Counted from the first letter of the stretch, positions 1-11,189 are shown. The stretch: DNA of 64,000 bases from Brachionus plicatilis (GCA_010279815.1 QEOQ01000221.1:135864-199863), one strand, 5' to 3'. Notes: generated from the letters alone by a model not told the origin. Numbers and translations: made by a program.

Positions 1-137
1 TAGAATAACACGGTCAATCCAAGATTCACCAAGTGGTGATCGAAATGTTGACGTTTTTTTTTGTGTGAACACGATGTCAGCAAACATAAAACCTTCCTGC
101 TCAATTCTTAATAGAGTTTCTCGGTCACTTGAGCACT
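1..137 (-). mobile_element. LINE endonuclease-domain fragment (partial, cut by window edge)
   Basis: Read on the minus strand, about 40 codons are open and end in a segment reading LGESWIDRVIL, after a TFRSP motif. The layout TF.SPLG.SWIDR is typical of the C-terminal part of the apurinic-type endonuclease of non-LTR retrotransposons. The fragment runs off the window, so neither its extent nor its family can be fixed. A fragment of a host gene is possible but less likely given the many LINE pieces nearby. Confidence 0.4.
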
Positions 138-140
138 TGA

Positions 141-524
141 GACTTTTAGGGGTTGTGAAGTTGGTTTCAATTCGATCATTTCAATTCAGAAAAACTTGAA
201 TAACTTTTTTACTAAAAGAGAAATTTTAGTTCTGTAAAATGCTCAATTATAGGCAAATTTGCTTAATTCAGTAAAATAAGTCTGCAAAATACTCTGCAAT
301 TTTATGCATTTTGCACGCAATTAAAAAGTATTCAAATCAATTGTGCACTTACTTTGTAGAGTTTTTGCAGACATATATTTTCGGAATAAGCAACGTTGCT
401 TAAACATTAAGCATTTTACAGAACTAAATTATTCCTTATAGTAAAAAAGTTATGCAAATTTTTCTTAATTGAAACGATCGAATTGAAATGAACTTCACAG
501 CCCCTGACTTTTAAACAACTCTGA
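141..524. repeat. Foldback (inverted-repeat) element
   Basis: The left arm (about 147-300) and right arm (about 365-505) are reverse complements over roughly 140-150 bases with about 80 percent identity by eye; for example AGTTCTGTAAAATGCT on the left matches AGCATTTTACAGAACT on the right. The right end runs into GACTTTTAAACAACTCTG, the terminal motif of a foldback family dispersed through this window. It lies in the presumed intron upstream of the first STRA6-like exon. The rest of the 138-815 stretch shows no coding signal. Confidence 0.6.
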
Positions 525-815
525 AAATTAGTATTAAATGAAAAATGTAATAAAAGTGGTCTCAAAATTGACTCAAAAATTTAAAAAAAAATAAATTTTT
601 TTTTGTTCATAAAATTGACTATGTAAATTTTAATGGTCAATTTAAAGATCATGTTTTCATATTTTTTACTGATGATTTTTTAAAGTAAATTTGGTGATGA
701 GGTGGTAAAACTTTTAACCAGACACAATTTTTTCAAAATAAAAAATTAAATATTCAAATACTTGTCTTTATTAAAATTAAATTAATCAAAAAAAAATAAT
801 AATTTTTTTTTCAAG

Positions 816-1761
816 TGGCTATGCAATTGGTTATTTACTTTGGGGCTATCTAATTTTGTTCGAAGTGTCACTTGTGTCAGTCATAATAGTAAAATTTCTG
901 ATACGATTCTACTTCCTAGCCGAAAACATAGCCAAAATTGTTCTGCCTCTTCTCACAATTTATCTTCTCAAACGCATACTCATTTGGTACTTGTGCCGCT
1001 ATTTTGTGACCAAAGATGACCCGACACACAAACGATTTGTTCTCAAAAATCGCAAATTTTACTTCATCCTCAACCATTTCAACTTTTTCTTCGACTGCTT
1101 CTTGGGCTCCTTTGTGTGCTTTATGCGCATGACCAAGTCAAGTTTAGCGGCGCTATTTTTCATGCCACGGTTGGACTACAGCATTTTTGGCCGCTTTCTG
1201 GAGCGAAAAGACATGGGTTTTATCAGCTATGTGTCTTTTATTCACATGGAAGTAAATCAAACTCATCCAGTAAAGCTGGCATTTTGTGAATTGCTGCGCA
1301 GGAGTTTACTTCAAATGTGCCACAAGGAACCAAGCTCAAAGAAAATTAGAAATAAATGGTTTGTTTTCTACACTCTGATAAAAAATCCGAGTCTGAGGCG
1401 CTTGAGAAAAGGCTTTTTATTCAAACAAAGTTTGGTGCCCAAAGTAGAGACCTTTGAGCATTTTGTGCGAAGACAAAAAAGAAAAATTTTTGACGAAAAA
1501 ATCAAACGGCGCAGCAAATCTGTGCCGTGTATCACTGAAGAGATACTGGAGGAAGAGAAGAGCATTCTGAATTGCCGAGTTCCGCCAACGCCGCCCAAGC
1601 GAAACAGATTCATCAACTACAACAAAGATGCCAATTTAAATTCCACCATTTCAACAGAGAACACCACCATTAGCTTGAGTTCGCCGAACAGAAACTATCA
1701 GCCAGTATTTTCCAGCTCGCCGATAGCCTCTCAGTATAAATTTTCAAACAGAATAATTTGA
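816..1761 (+). CDS. STRA6-like retinol-receptor family protein, terminal exon (5' part outside the window or unidentified)
   Basis: The exon opens after a CAAG acceptor at 812-815 in phase 2 and reads GYAIGYLLWGY, then continues open to the TGA at 1759-1761. It aligns along most of its length with the end of the neighbouring gene: the shared landmarks are WGY, the arginine-poor hydrophobic block, LDYSIFGRFLERKDMGF, SYVSFIHMEV, HPVKLAFCELL and RNKWFVFYTLIKNPSLRRLRK. The pattern of a short LD.S.F stretch, D.GF..Y..F.H.EV.....P....FC, then R.RW...YTL..NP matches the C-terminal part of STRA6-type vitamin A receptors as I know the family. After it comes a polar tail of about 100 residues with a PPTPPKR motif that the neighbour lacks; this could bind SH3 or WW proteins (inference). 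No ATG is expected here because it is an internal-to-terminal exon. AATAAA at 1861-1866 is a plausible poly(A) signal. Confidence 0.8.
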
Positions 1762-1860
1762 TATCTTAAGGTCTAGTTTTTTTTTGTTCAAGTACAGTTT
1801 GTTTTGTGTGTTTTGTAAATATTTTTTTTAAAAGTTTTCTTATCATTCCGTGTTTATTTA

Positions 1861-1866
1861 AATAAA
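1861..1866 (+). promoter_or_regulatory. Candidate poly(A) signal of the first STRA6-like gene
   Basis: AATAAA lies 100 bases after the TGA of the upstream STRA6-like exon and 79 bases before the ATG of the next gene, so the two transcription units are almost contiguous. In such AT-rich DNA the hexamer also occurs by chance. Confidence 0.4.
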
Positions 1867-1944
1867 TTTTTTACTAATCACTTTTTTTCTATGATTAATT
1901 TCACCAATATAAAAATAAAATGTGCCACATAGAGAAATTAAAAA

Positions 1945-4900
1945 ATGGAATTTTTTTTTGGAATTTTAATTTTGATAAATTTTCAATTTGATGCAACTGA
2001 TTGTTCAAAATTAGATTTTAAAAATGCGTTCAATGAAATTTATGAAGCTGCTACAGGTAACAAAAAATAACTCTGAAAATTTTTGAGATTTTTTTAAAAT
2101 CATTTTAATTTTTGAATTGAATTCAAGTAATTTTAAATTGCTGAAAATGACTAAGAAATTTTAAGTCAGGATTGTAAAGTTAGAACCAAAAGAAATAAAT
2201 CAAAAACCACGAACTACAGTGCTTAGACTAGGTAAATTCTAAACCGGCCAAAAAATTGCCAATTATTATTTTATTTCTTCAGTTTTTAATAAAATTTCTA
2301 ATTTTTTTTAATTTAAAAAAAATAAACAAAAAAATTTAAGCTATTTCTAACATAATCATCTAATTTTTTACATTATTTTTTGAAAATTTGGGTAATTTTT
2401 TGGCAAGAATATGGAAGTTTTTCCAAGAAAAATTAAGATTATTAAGATTTGACTATTTTAAATAATTGATTTTATTTAAATGCTTTTTGATATGATTTTA
2501 TTTTTTGTGTTTTAATTACAAAATGTATCCAATTTTGAAATAACATTGAAAAAGTGCGATGTTTAAAATATTTTTTCAGTTTCAAATAAAAAATTATTTT
2601 AAGTTAATTTAATAAGTATGAAAAACTTTGTTTTTTTTTTAATTTTCACTTTGGGCTTGTGATATGATGATCCTTAAGATAATATTTTTAGTTTAAAAAA
2701 GTTTTTTACGCTCTGTTTTCCATTTTTTATAAATTAAGTTTTTAATTTAAAAAAAAAAAAACGCTTGAAGAGTGAAAAATTAATTTTAATTTTCTATATT
2801 TTTGATCATTTATATATAAAGACTAATATTTAAGTAGAAAGTGCATTTGGGTATTTGAGATCGTTGAAAGGGTAATACCAGGTTAACCAGATCAGAGCAA
2901 ATGCTATTTCTCTGATCAGGTTGACCTAAGCTCCTTCAAATTATAAAAAAACAAAAAAATTATTTACTTCACAATTGTTTATTTTTATATCAGTTTCGAG
3001 AATTAGGCATTCTATTAAATAGCTTTATTAAATTTGTTCACATTATTCTATTTTTCACCTTTACATGAACAAAAAAATTAGTTGAACTAACAGTTCACAA
3101 AACCCAACAACAAAATTGAATTTTTCTTTTCAATTTAGCTAAATTTTAGTTTTCCAGCATACCTTTTTTTCGTTTTCATTATTAATGTTTTTCAATTTCT
3201 TACTTAATTATTAAGATTTGGTTGAATTTTTGGAATTGTGAATTTTGGAACAAAGGACTAGGTTTATAAAATTTTTAATTTTAATAAATCTATGCATTTA
3301 GGTATAAAATTTGCTCTGCAAAATGTGTTTGCTTACACGAAAAAAAAAAACAGATTTAAAATTAAGTTCTTTAAAAATATCATTTTTAATAAAATTTTGT
3401 CAACAAAATTGTAAAAAATTCTGAAAAAAAGCATAAATTTACTTTAAAAACTAATTCAGATATAACAAATCTGATTTTATTTTCTGATTCCCCAGGATCA
3501 ATAACATATAATTGAAATTTTATAATGGAAAAAGGCAAAAAAACCAGGGTGTATTGTCGAGGAGCCAAATAAGTTGTTTTTTCTATTTTTAATGGCAAAA
3601 TCATATTATTTAATTAATAAAAACTAATTAATAGATTCAAAAATATAATAAGCTTTAGGGTCTATCTGGAAAGTTATGAGTGTGTTTTTGGGATGTTTTT
3701 TTTCTTTGGAAATTTAAAGGTGTTGAAAATTTTTTTTTATATTAAAGATAATTAAGAATAAATGTATCAGAAAAAATTTTCACTAGAAAAAATTTTTGGT
3801 GATTTACACCCGGTGTTGTTTTTTTCGCAATTTTTATGGGTGAATGTTTTAGACATAACCAGTATTAGCTCGATACAGATAAACAAATTAATAAATAAAC
3901 TACTTAAAAAATAAAAAAAATTTTCAATATTTTTTTCAAATTTTCAAATGGAAATTAGACTCATTCCAGATTCACTTAAGAGTTTTATTTCAATTATGAA
4001 AATGCTTGCAAAATTAACTTAAGATTATTTTTTTATTTGAAACTTAAAAAAATATTTGAAACATCGCACTTTTTCAATATCAAAAAAATTAAGCCATATT
4101 TTTGATATTTATTTCACACTTAAAGTCTTTCCAAGATATTGGGATTATTTTTTTTTATTTCATGTTATCCGGCTCCAAAGTTTAGACAATTTCCTACTTA
4201 CCTTTACTTATAAAGTGTGAAAAGAACTCCTAAAATATGCTTTAAAATACCTGAAATTGAAGGTGCAGAAACACCAAAAATTGATTTTAAATAGGCTTGT
4301 TACAACATTTACCTGTCTTCACATAGCGATTTTTTTACAACTTTCACTTACGGGGGAAAATTCTTTATTTCATTTAAAAAAGACTGCTATTCGGTCTTTC
4401 TCTCACCCTGCACATCAATTCTTTCTTGACCACATGGACGATTTAATAATAGCAAATTCAGGTAGGGAAAAGCTCTAAAACATTTATTTGAGCTCTTAGC
4501 AAAGCGAGAGAGTGCAGAATGGGTCTTAACAAGAGAAGTCCCTTTGAAAACCCGATACGGACTTTAACTTTTTAGGGACATCTTCTAATATGCACAGCAT
4601 CTCAGGGAAACATAAAATTTCGTCAGGAAAATGAATGAAATTTTTTAAGGCAATGATCAAGGAGGAAGAGCGCTTAAGTATATATGCAATTGTATACATT
4701 TGGGGTACGTCGACCATCAATCAGGTAGAGATTTCTCACAACCAGATAAAACGCAATCAATTTTGTACAAACTTAGCTTAAAAATCTTACTTAAACTTAC
4801 TCTTGCAAAAACTTCTATACTCTTACCAAAAATTACCAAAATTTACAAATAATGCAAAAAATAGATGATTTTGTAAGAAATAATTTAAATTTTTTTGATT

Positions 4901-7900
4901 TTTTTTAAATCAAAAAATATAAAATTTTATAAAAAATCAGAATTGTTTAAAAGTCACAAGTCTCAAGTAAGGTCCAAGTCCGGACTTTTTTTAAAATTTT
5001 TTTTAATGACTTAGACTTTATTTTGGGACTTTTAAACAACTTTGTTAAAAATTGAAAAAAAATGAAAAATAAAAACAATTTTTTGGCCTGAAGATTATTG
5101 TTTCCGATGTGTAAAACCTTGCACTTATCATCATTTAACATTTTTTGGTCCAGTTATTTCCTAAAAATGATACTTTGACTGAAAAATCTGAAATTCAAAA
5201 AATAAAATTCAAGTTGTTTTTTTTAATTAAAATTTTATCTACATTTTTAATTGATTTATTTAAGGTGCAACATCTAAATATAATGAGACTGTAGGTAAAT
5301 TATTCGAAAAATTTCAAAAATTTTATTTAAATAAAAATGTAATTTTTAAGAGTGTCAAACTGCTTTTGTAAGCAATAGCTATGAGCCTTCAAAAGCTTTA
5401 ATGTCCTTAAAAAATTATCATGTATTTCGATATAAAGACTCTTGCTATTTTGCGTCAAAATTCGAGCTGAAATTTCATCAATCGACAAACGAATGCCGAA
5501 AGAGAAATAACTCTGATTTATTTTACATAAATAATGACCAAGAAATCGACCATATCTGGCATATTGAAAATAAAATTTCAATTTTTTTAAACCAAAGATT
5601 GATAGATAAAGAAAACGATGGAACGCCAGACGAAAAACACTATCACATCGGCTTAAGATTTAATTCACAAAATAACCACTGGTTTTGGTCGAATGGATTA
5701 GAATTTAACCAAAATTTTAACCAAAAAATTAAAAATGATATCTCCAAAATTGGCCAGGGTTTTTCAGCTTATTTTTTGTTTGTTACTGGAAAGACAACTA
5801 CACTCGCAGTTTCACCAAGAAATAGTTCCAGAAAAAATTTCATTTGTCGTCTAAGTAAAAATTGAATTTTTTTTTTCCAAATAAAAAATATTTATTTATT
5901 TTTTTAGTAATAGATCATTGTTTTAATAATAAAAAATGTGGTCCCAATGGGTCGTGTCAAAATGATTATTTTAACAAAGGATACAAGTGTTCATGCGATT
6001 TATTCAGTGACGGAGATCATTGTGAATTTTGTACAAAATTTTTTTTTAAATATTTTAAAAATAAATTTTATTTTTTTCAAGGGTCCATTCAGAGTGTTCA
6101 AATATTAATTTGCTTCTTAGTTTTTGTTGCAGTCTTTATTGTCAAATTAGTGGTAAAAATAAGTAAAAAAATACAAAACAAAAGGAAAATATCAGTGTAA
6201 TTAGTTTAAACTTATAAAAATAAATTTATTTTTTATTTTTTTTAAAGATACAATCAAAAATTTAATTTGGACAAATATCAAAAAAAAAGCAAAAATAATA
6301 ATTTTTTCTTATTAATCGTGCTATTCACTTCAGTATTTTTGTTATTTTTATTTTTCTCAATTTATTTTAAATTTGAGCAAAATGCTCAAAATGTTAACAA
6401 AATATGTTCATGGATTATTCTTTATGATCAAAAGACAATTTTTATTCCCATATTTTTAACATTAGTTCTTTACTTGAACAAAAATAGCTCGGTTTTTGAG
6501 ACACCATTGGATCCGTTCAGCAAACAGGATCGTTTTATAACAAGTCTTGTATTTCTGGACTATTTTTATCGAATTTTAAAATTATTCAATTTATCCAATA
6601 TTTTTCCAAGCTCGATAATCATCAGTCGAACAGAAAATGTTTTAAATTTTAACTTTTCAAATTACACATTTTTTAGAGAAATTTTATATAAAATTTTTGA
6701 TGTAATTCAAATTGGAATTGATTTCTTTCCAATTCTACTCTGTCTTGAATTAAAATCTAAATGCTTTTTCAACTATTTTATTTGTTTTATCTACTTGGTC
6801 CTGAAATTTACTCAAATGTTTTTCAAAGAAATTATTTGCAGTCAAATGGCATCTTTTGATCTGGAACTTTGGACCCATCAATTCTTAATTTTTCTAGCAG
6901 CCATAATTTTTATGTTGAAAATTTTTAAACTAAAAAATATTAAAAAATCACCTTCAAATGAATTTTTGTACACAAAACAAATTCTCTGCAAACAAAAGAG
7001 TTCACCAATTTTTTCCAATTTTTATCAATACAACAAATTCTATCGGTTTCCTAAACAATTTATAATAACAAACAGCATAGCTTTATTTCTTATAAACCAT
7101 GCCAGTTACAAATTGTACAAAAATTCCCAGACTTTCATAGCTACATGTGTTAAATTTGTCAATATTGGGCTTTTGTTTTTAAGTGGCGAAAAACATTTAA
7201 AACCTGACTTAAATTTGATAAATTTAATTGAAAATTTGAGTAAAATTTTCCACCAAATAATAACCACTTCAATAATAATCGCTTATCTAATAAGTTTAGG
7301 ACAAATTTTTTTGGAAATTCGAGCTTACAAAAGTCGAGTATTAAGAGCTTATGGAGGAATACATGAAAAAGTACTTGGTCCAAATCAGCTGGCAAATTCA
7401 AAAATAATCTCGGCTTCAATCCATTTTAGTGGCTACAAAATTGCCTATTGCTTATGGGGCTACTCTAATTTGTTATTTTTCACCATGTTATGTGCTATTA
7501 TAATCAGATTTCTTGTTAGTTTTAAGACTTTTTTAATTTTAATTGTAAAATTAATTCTACCTTGTACAATTTTCTATTTTTTTAAAAAATTCATGATAAG
7601 AAGTTTGGCCTCGTTGATTCTCACAGACCAAAAAGAAAATTTAAATCTTAGAAATGAAAAAATTTATTTTTTCACAAATTATCTAGGCTTTTTTTTTCAC
7701 TGTTTTTTTACTTGGTTTATGTGTGTTGTGCGTTTTTTTTTGTCATTTTTTGGCTGTCTAATTTTTGCCTTCAGATTAGATAATAGTGTTTACAGTCGTA
7801 AAATGGAGAAAATAGACCCAGGTTTTATTAGCTATGCATCGTTTGTACACATGGAAGTTTACATGAGTCATCCTATCAAGCTTGCTTTTTGCCAAATTGT

Positions 7901-8093
7901 TGGAGTAAACTCGAAGAAGGGAAAAGTTTTGAAATTCAGAAACAAATGGTTTTTATTTTATACTTTAATAAAAAATCCACAATTGAAAAATTACCGCAAA
8001 AAATGCAACATGAAAAATTCAAATATACAAAGAAACTTTTTGGTTTTTACTCAAAAAGCTGATTATGAGCCGGGCAGTGAATTTTTAATATGA
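1945..8093 (+). CDS. C-type-lectin-like / EGF / STRA6-like fusion membrane protein
   Basis: Six exons join in frame to 909 codons plus stop: 1945-2056, 5265-5294, 5351-5854, 5908-6030, 6082-6196, 6248-8093, all with GT...AG borders (phases 1,1,1,1,2). Exon 1 encodes a signal peptide (MEFFFGILILINFQF). Exon 3 encodes a C-type-lectin-like fold: SCYF, ECRKR, YHIGL, HWFWSNG and a closing FICRL; the third conserved cysteine and the WND/EPN calcium-sugar motifs are absent, so calcium-dependent sugar binding is unlikely. Exon 4 is one EGF module with six cysteines. Exon 5 adds a membrane helix. Exon 6 is a polytopic domain of about 615 residues, with the STRA6 landmarks WGYSNLLF, RLDNSVYSRKMEKIDPGF, HMEVYMSHPIKLAFC and RNKWFLFYTLIKNPQL. 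STRA6 proteins import retinol from binding protein; ligand use here is unknown. Exons 3-6 are well supported by phase and domains. Exon 1-2 assignment across a 3.2-kb intron is less certain. Confidence 0.78.
2545..4078. mobile_element. Probable DNA transposon or MITE with inverted terminal arms in intron 1
   Basis: The segment 2545-2610 and the segment 4011-4078 are inverted copies of each other over about 66 bases with roughly 90 percent identity (left reads ATTGAAAAAGTGCGATGTTT, right is its complement ending CGCACTTTTTCAAT). The 1.4 kb between them has no convincing coding sequence. The arrangement explains part of why this intron is 3.2 kb while its neighbours are about 50 bases. Target duplications could not be identified with confidence. 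Confidence 0.5.
2880..2927. repeat. Short hairpin
   Basis: AGGTTAACCAGATCAGAG at 2880-2897 pairs with CTCTGATCAGGTTGACCT at 2910-2927 in 16 of 18 positions, leaving a 12-base loop. It lies inside the intron-1 insertion. Its stem is short for a microRNA precursor, so it is more likely part of the transposon. Confidence 0.5.
4250..4780. other. Less AT-rich tract with short open frames, function not recognised
   Basis: This part of intron 1 is less AT-rich than its surroundings and has short open frames on both strands (4257-4478 plus, 4526-4720 minus), none with a domain I can name. The composition change suggests a decayed transposon coding region rather than an exon. No splice model linking it to the flanking gene was found. 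Confidence 0.3.
4942..5045. repeat. Foldback element of the AAGTCCGGACTT family
   Basis: The left end GTTTAAAAGTCACAAGTC and the right end GGGACTTTTAAAC form inverted termini of a 104-base unit with an internal self-complementary AAGTCCGGACTT. Similar units recur across the window, at about 16210-16556, 17687-17797, 31648-31730, 43366-43423 and 48072-48160. Confidence 0.6.
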
Positions 8094-8304
8094 ATTTTCA
8101 AAGTATCAAATATGAAATTGCAATTTAATTGAATTAAAAAAAAAATCTGTTTTTTGTACAAATAAATTTAAAATTGAATCTAAAAATTTTAATTTTCTTA
8201 TTACCTTGGCTAGGAGTAAAATTCGCTCTAAAAATAGACCTAAAAATTATTGTATATTAACTTTTTAAAAAATTTAATTAATAAGGATTAACGACAAATT
8301 AATC

Positions 8305-9975
8305 ATTTAATATAAAAAAAGAGTTTTCAGCCTTTTTTTTGATATTTCTAAAGCCTTTGATAGGGTTTGGCATGAAGGTTTTTAAATTGATTAAAATAAA
8401 TCCACCTCATTACTCGACTATCTGGATTAGATCCTTTTTAGACTCTAGGACATTTAAGGTAAATGTGAATGACATTCTTCATTTATAACAAAAAGGGGAA
8501 CCTAGAAAATAAGATTAATACAGTGGTGATTTCATAACAATATTTTACGAAAAATTACGTAAAATACCGTAAATTAACCAAATTTTACCATATTTTACGT
8601 AAATTAACGTAAAATCCGAAAAGTGAAAAAGAAGTATTTTACGAAAAATTACGTAAATTTTCATGATTTTGGGATAATTTTGGTAAAATTAAAAACGGGA
8701 AATTCAAAATTCAAAATTTTTTGAAAAAATGTCTTTTTTTTCCAAAAATTGAAAATTTAAGACAGTTTTTTTTTTCATAAATTGGTCAAAAAAATAGTTA
8801 TTTTTAAATTGTTGTTAAAAAAGCTTTCCTAAATTTTCGATTTTCGGAAAAAAAAGACATTTTTTCAAAAAATTTTGAATTTTGAATTTGCCGTTTTTAA
8901 TTTTACCAAATTTTACTAAAATTATCCCAAAATCATGAAAATTTACGTAATTTTTCGTAAAATACTTCTTTTTCACTTTTCGGATTTTACGTTAATATAC
9001 GTAAAATGTGGTAAAATTTGGTTAATTTACGGTATTTTACGTAATTTTTCGTAAAATATTGTTATGAAATCACCACTGTAAATACATCAACGAACTAGAA
9101 CAATGGCTTATTAAATGGAAAATGAAGATATCAGTTGAAAAGTCGTGTTCAGTAGTCTTTTCTAGGTACAAAAAAGAGAATGATAATCTAAACTTAAAAA
9201 TATATGGAAACAGAATAGTGAGCCAAAAAGAAATCAAGTTTCTTGGTATTAAATTTGATTCTAAGTTAAACTTTAATATACTGGTAGACGAAATTAAAGA
9301 ACGCTGCAATAAAAGACTAAATATTATTAAGATATTGTCAAACAAAAAATGGGGTCTTAATCAAAACACACTAGGAAATTTATATAAATCTTTAGTCGGA
9401 TCAATCTTAGACTATTCTTTTCCTTGGTTAAATTCATTTTCAGAAAATAATATCAAAAAACTACAAGCAATTCAGAATACAGCAGTCAGGTCTATTCATA
9501 AGTTTAAATATGATACTCCCTCCAACATCGTGCATCATGAGGCTTTTAATAAACTAAAATTACTAACAGTCTCGAATCGGCTTTTTGAATTGAGTGAGAG
9601 ATATGTTGGGACAGGACTGAGTCATTATATTCCATTGGTTGAAAGACTGGTGAAGGAATACAAAGAAGGTTTCGAATCAAGATATATTGAATACCCTACT
9701 CCATTGTGCAATTGCTACCTTACTATTTCTTCTAATTTATCTGAAACTTGAACTATGCAAACATGTGCCACATGCAACAATCTATTCCAATTTATGTCTT
9801 TTCAACTTTCATTTTTTTAGCTTATTTACTTTATTTTGATTCTTTTTTTTACCTCATTTTATTAACTTTAATTTTATTTTTATTTTATTTCATTTTTATT
9901 TTATTTTTTTTTATTTTTTTTTTAACTTGTTCTGAAGGAGCTCGGTACAGAAAACAAATAAATAAATAAATAAAA
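8305..9975 (+). mobile_element. LINE (non-LTR retrotransposon) 3' half, interrupted by a MITE
   Basis: At about 8330 the plus strand reads FFDISKAFDRVWHEGF, the reverse-transcriptase motif leading to the catalytic region. After the MITE at 8521-9078 the frame resumes as a conserved tail including KFLGIKFDSKLNF, GSILDYSFPWL and IQNTAVRSI (open 9122-9751). Removing the MITE plus one TA joins the two halves in frame through KINKYINELEQWLIKW. The 5' part (endonuclease and upstream reverse transcriptase) is missing and frames are damaged, so this is a dead, 5'-truncated copy of the Jockey/CR1-like kind. The 3' end is GAAGGAGCTCGGTACAG followed by an (AAAT)n tail ending near 9975. The same 3' end, in reverse, is at about 31290-31325. 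Confidence 0.85.
8521..9078. mobile_element. Palindromic MITE, CAGTGGTG ends, TA target duplication
   Basis: The 558-base unit begins CAGTGGTGATTTCATAAC and ends with its reverse complement. The arms (about 240 bases each) are almost identical, and nearly the whole unit is self-complementary around a spacer near 8760-8820. It is flanked by TA at 8519-8520 and at 9079-9080. Excising it with one TA restores the reading frame of the host LINE, so the boundaries are exact. TA duplication suggests mobilisation by a Tc1/mariner-type transposase; no source transposase with these ends is in the window. Internal CGTAAAAT repeats resemble the AT-rich palindrome at 28680-28912. Confidence 0.9.
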
Positions 9976-11189
9976 AATTAGGACATCTACCTGATAAACA
10001 AGTAAAAAACGAAGATAAGGATTAATGTAATCAAAATAACAGAAATTAAGTTTATTTTAGGGAATAGTACATATGTTTGCAAAAATTATGTTTGCAGACA
10101 AAAATAAGTTCGCACATATATGCGCAGCAAAAGTTACAAGAATTAGAATTCAGTAAACTTCGTACCGGTAAATTTTATAGTAAAGCTACAGATAAGGAAA
10201 TTCGAATTTATCATATGTGCACTACATTTGACAAAGATGATATTTAAGGTTTCTTAAGTGGTATGGCTCAAAATTTATGTGAATAAGGCTCTAAATAAAT
10301 AATAATAGTCTTCCTTAAGTTTTTTTTTCAAATTTTTTTTCTAAATTAAATTTTTGTAATTTTTGATGTTTTTTTTATTCAATAAAATTTATCAAAAATC
10401 AAAGTATTTTGCTAATTTTTTAATGTTAAAATATCTTATTTGAACATTTTTTGCGAACATATTTCTGTGAACATAGTTCGACTGTTGCGAACATACGTAT
10501 TGCTGCCTTATTTTAAGATACATATTTGTTTCAATTAGATCAAATTAGCTTTCAAAGAAATAAAATAGTTACTAACTAAATCATATTAGACATTATTTAA
10601 TTTAATTGTACTAACAAAAAATAATTGACACTTACATCAGTATTTTTGTTTTTTTAAAATATTATTTGCGAATCTAAATCTTAAAAGTAAACAAATCAAA
10701 AACTTAACCACTAAAATAAAATCGTATTTTGAATCTAAATCATCAAAGAAGGGCTGATACAAAAGCAAGAAATACCGTTTGTCAAGTGGAAATGTTTAAC
10801 AGCTGCTTGGCATCTTCCTCTTTGAAAGTTCTTTCTTGTGAAAATGACTCCGCCAGATATGTCTTTGACAATTTGAATATAAATCAAATAATTCCATTTT
10901 GACACCAGGTAATAATTTCATGAGTTTTTAATGCCGAATATTATTTTTAAATTGTTCCAATATTTAACCTGAATTTTTTCCTCAAAAAACTCAAAACATG
11001 TCTTTGCTCATGAACATTGCTTTTAGATTGCTATTGAAACTTTAATATCTCAAATGTTTTTTTAAAGAATAATTACAAATATTATATTGTGTTAAAAAAA
11101 AAATAAAATTTTCTGTAAAATTTATTTATAACAAATTATTTAATTATCTCTCACAATTTAAATCTCTGCATCAAATGGGTCTAGACTAT
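9976..11189. other. Intergenic stretch with a decayed element and a coding-like tract
   Basis: From about 10063 to 10512 there are repeated ATGTTTGCA / ATGTTCGCA motifs in opposing orientation near both ends, which looks like a MITE with subterminal repeats. From about 10786 to 10910 the composition is coding-like, and one plus frame reads CLASSSLKVLSCEND before a stop, but no gene model could be built. The remainder is plain AT-rich DNA. Confidence 0.35.

Noticed and set aside
856..858. TTG as the start of the first STRA6-like gene
   Set aside because: The frame is open and homologous to the neighbour back to the acceptor at 815, so this is an internal exon.
2880..2927. Hairpin as microRNA precursor
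   Set aside because: The stem is only 18 bases with a 12-base loop, too short for a standard precursor.
6267..6269. TTG as a start codon for the STRA6-like exon at 6248
   Set aside because: The frame continues upstream to an AG acceptor at 6246-6247 and joins exon 5 in phase 2; no initiator is needed there.
9748..9969. Hydrophobic open frame after the LINE coding end
   Set aside because: It is the T-rich LINE 3' untranslated region read in frame, giving only runs of F, L and I.
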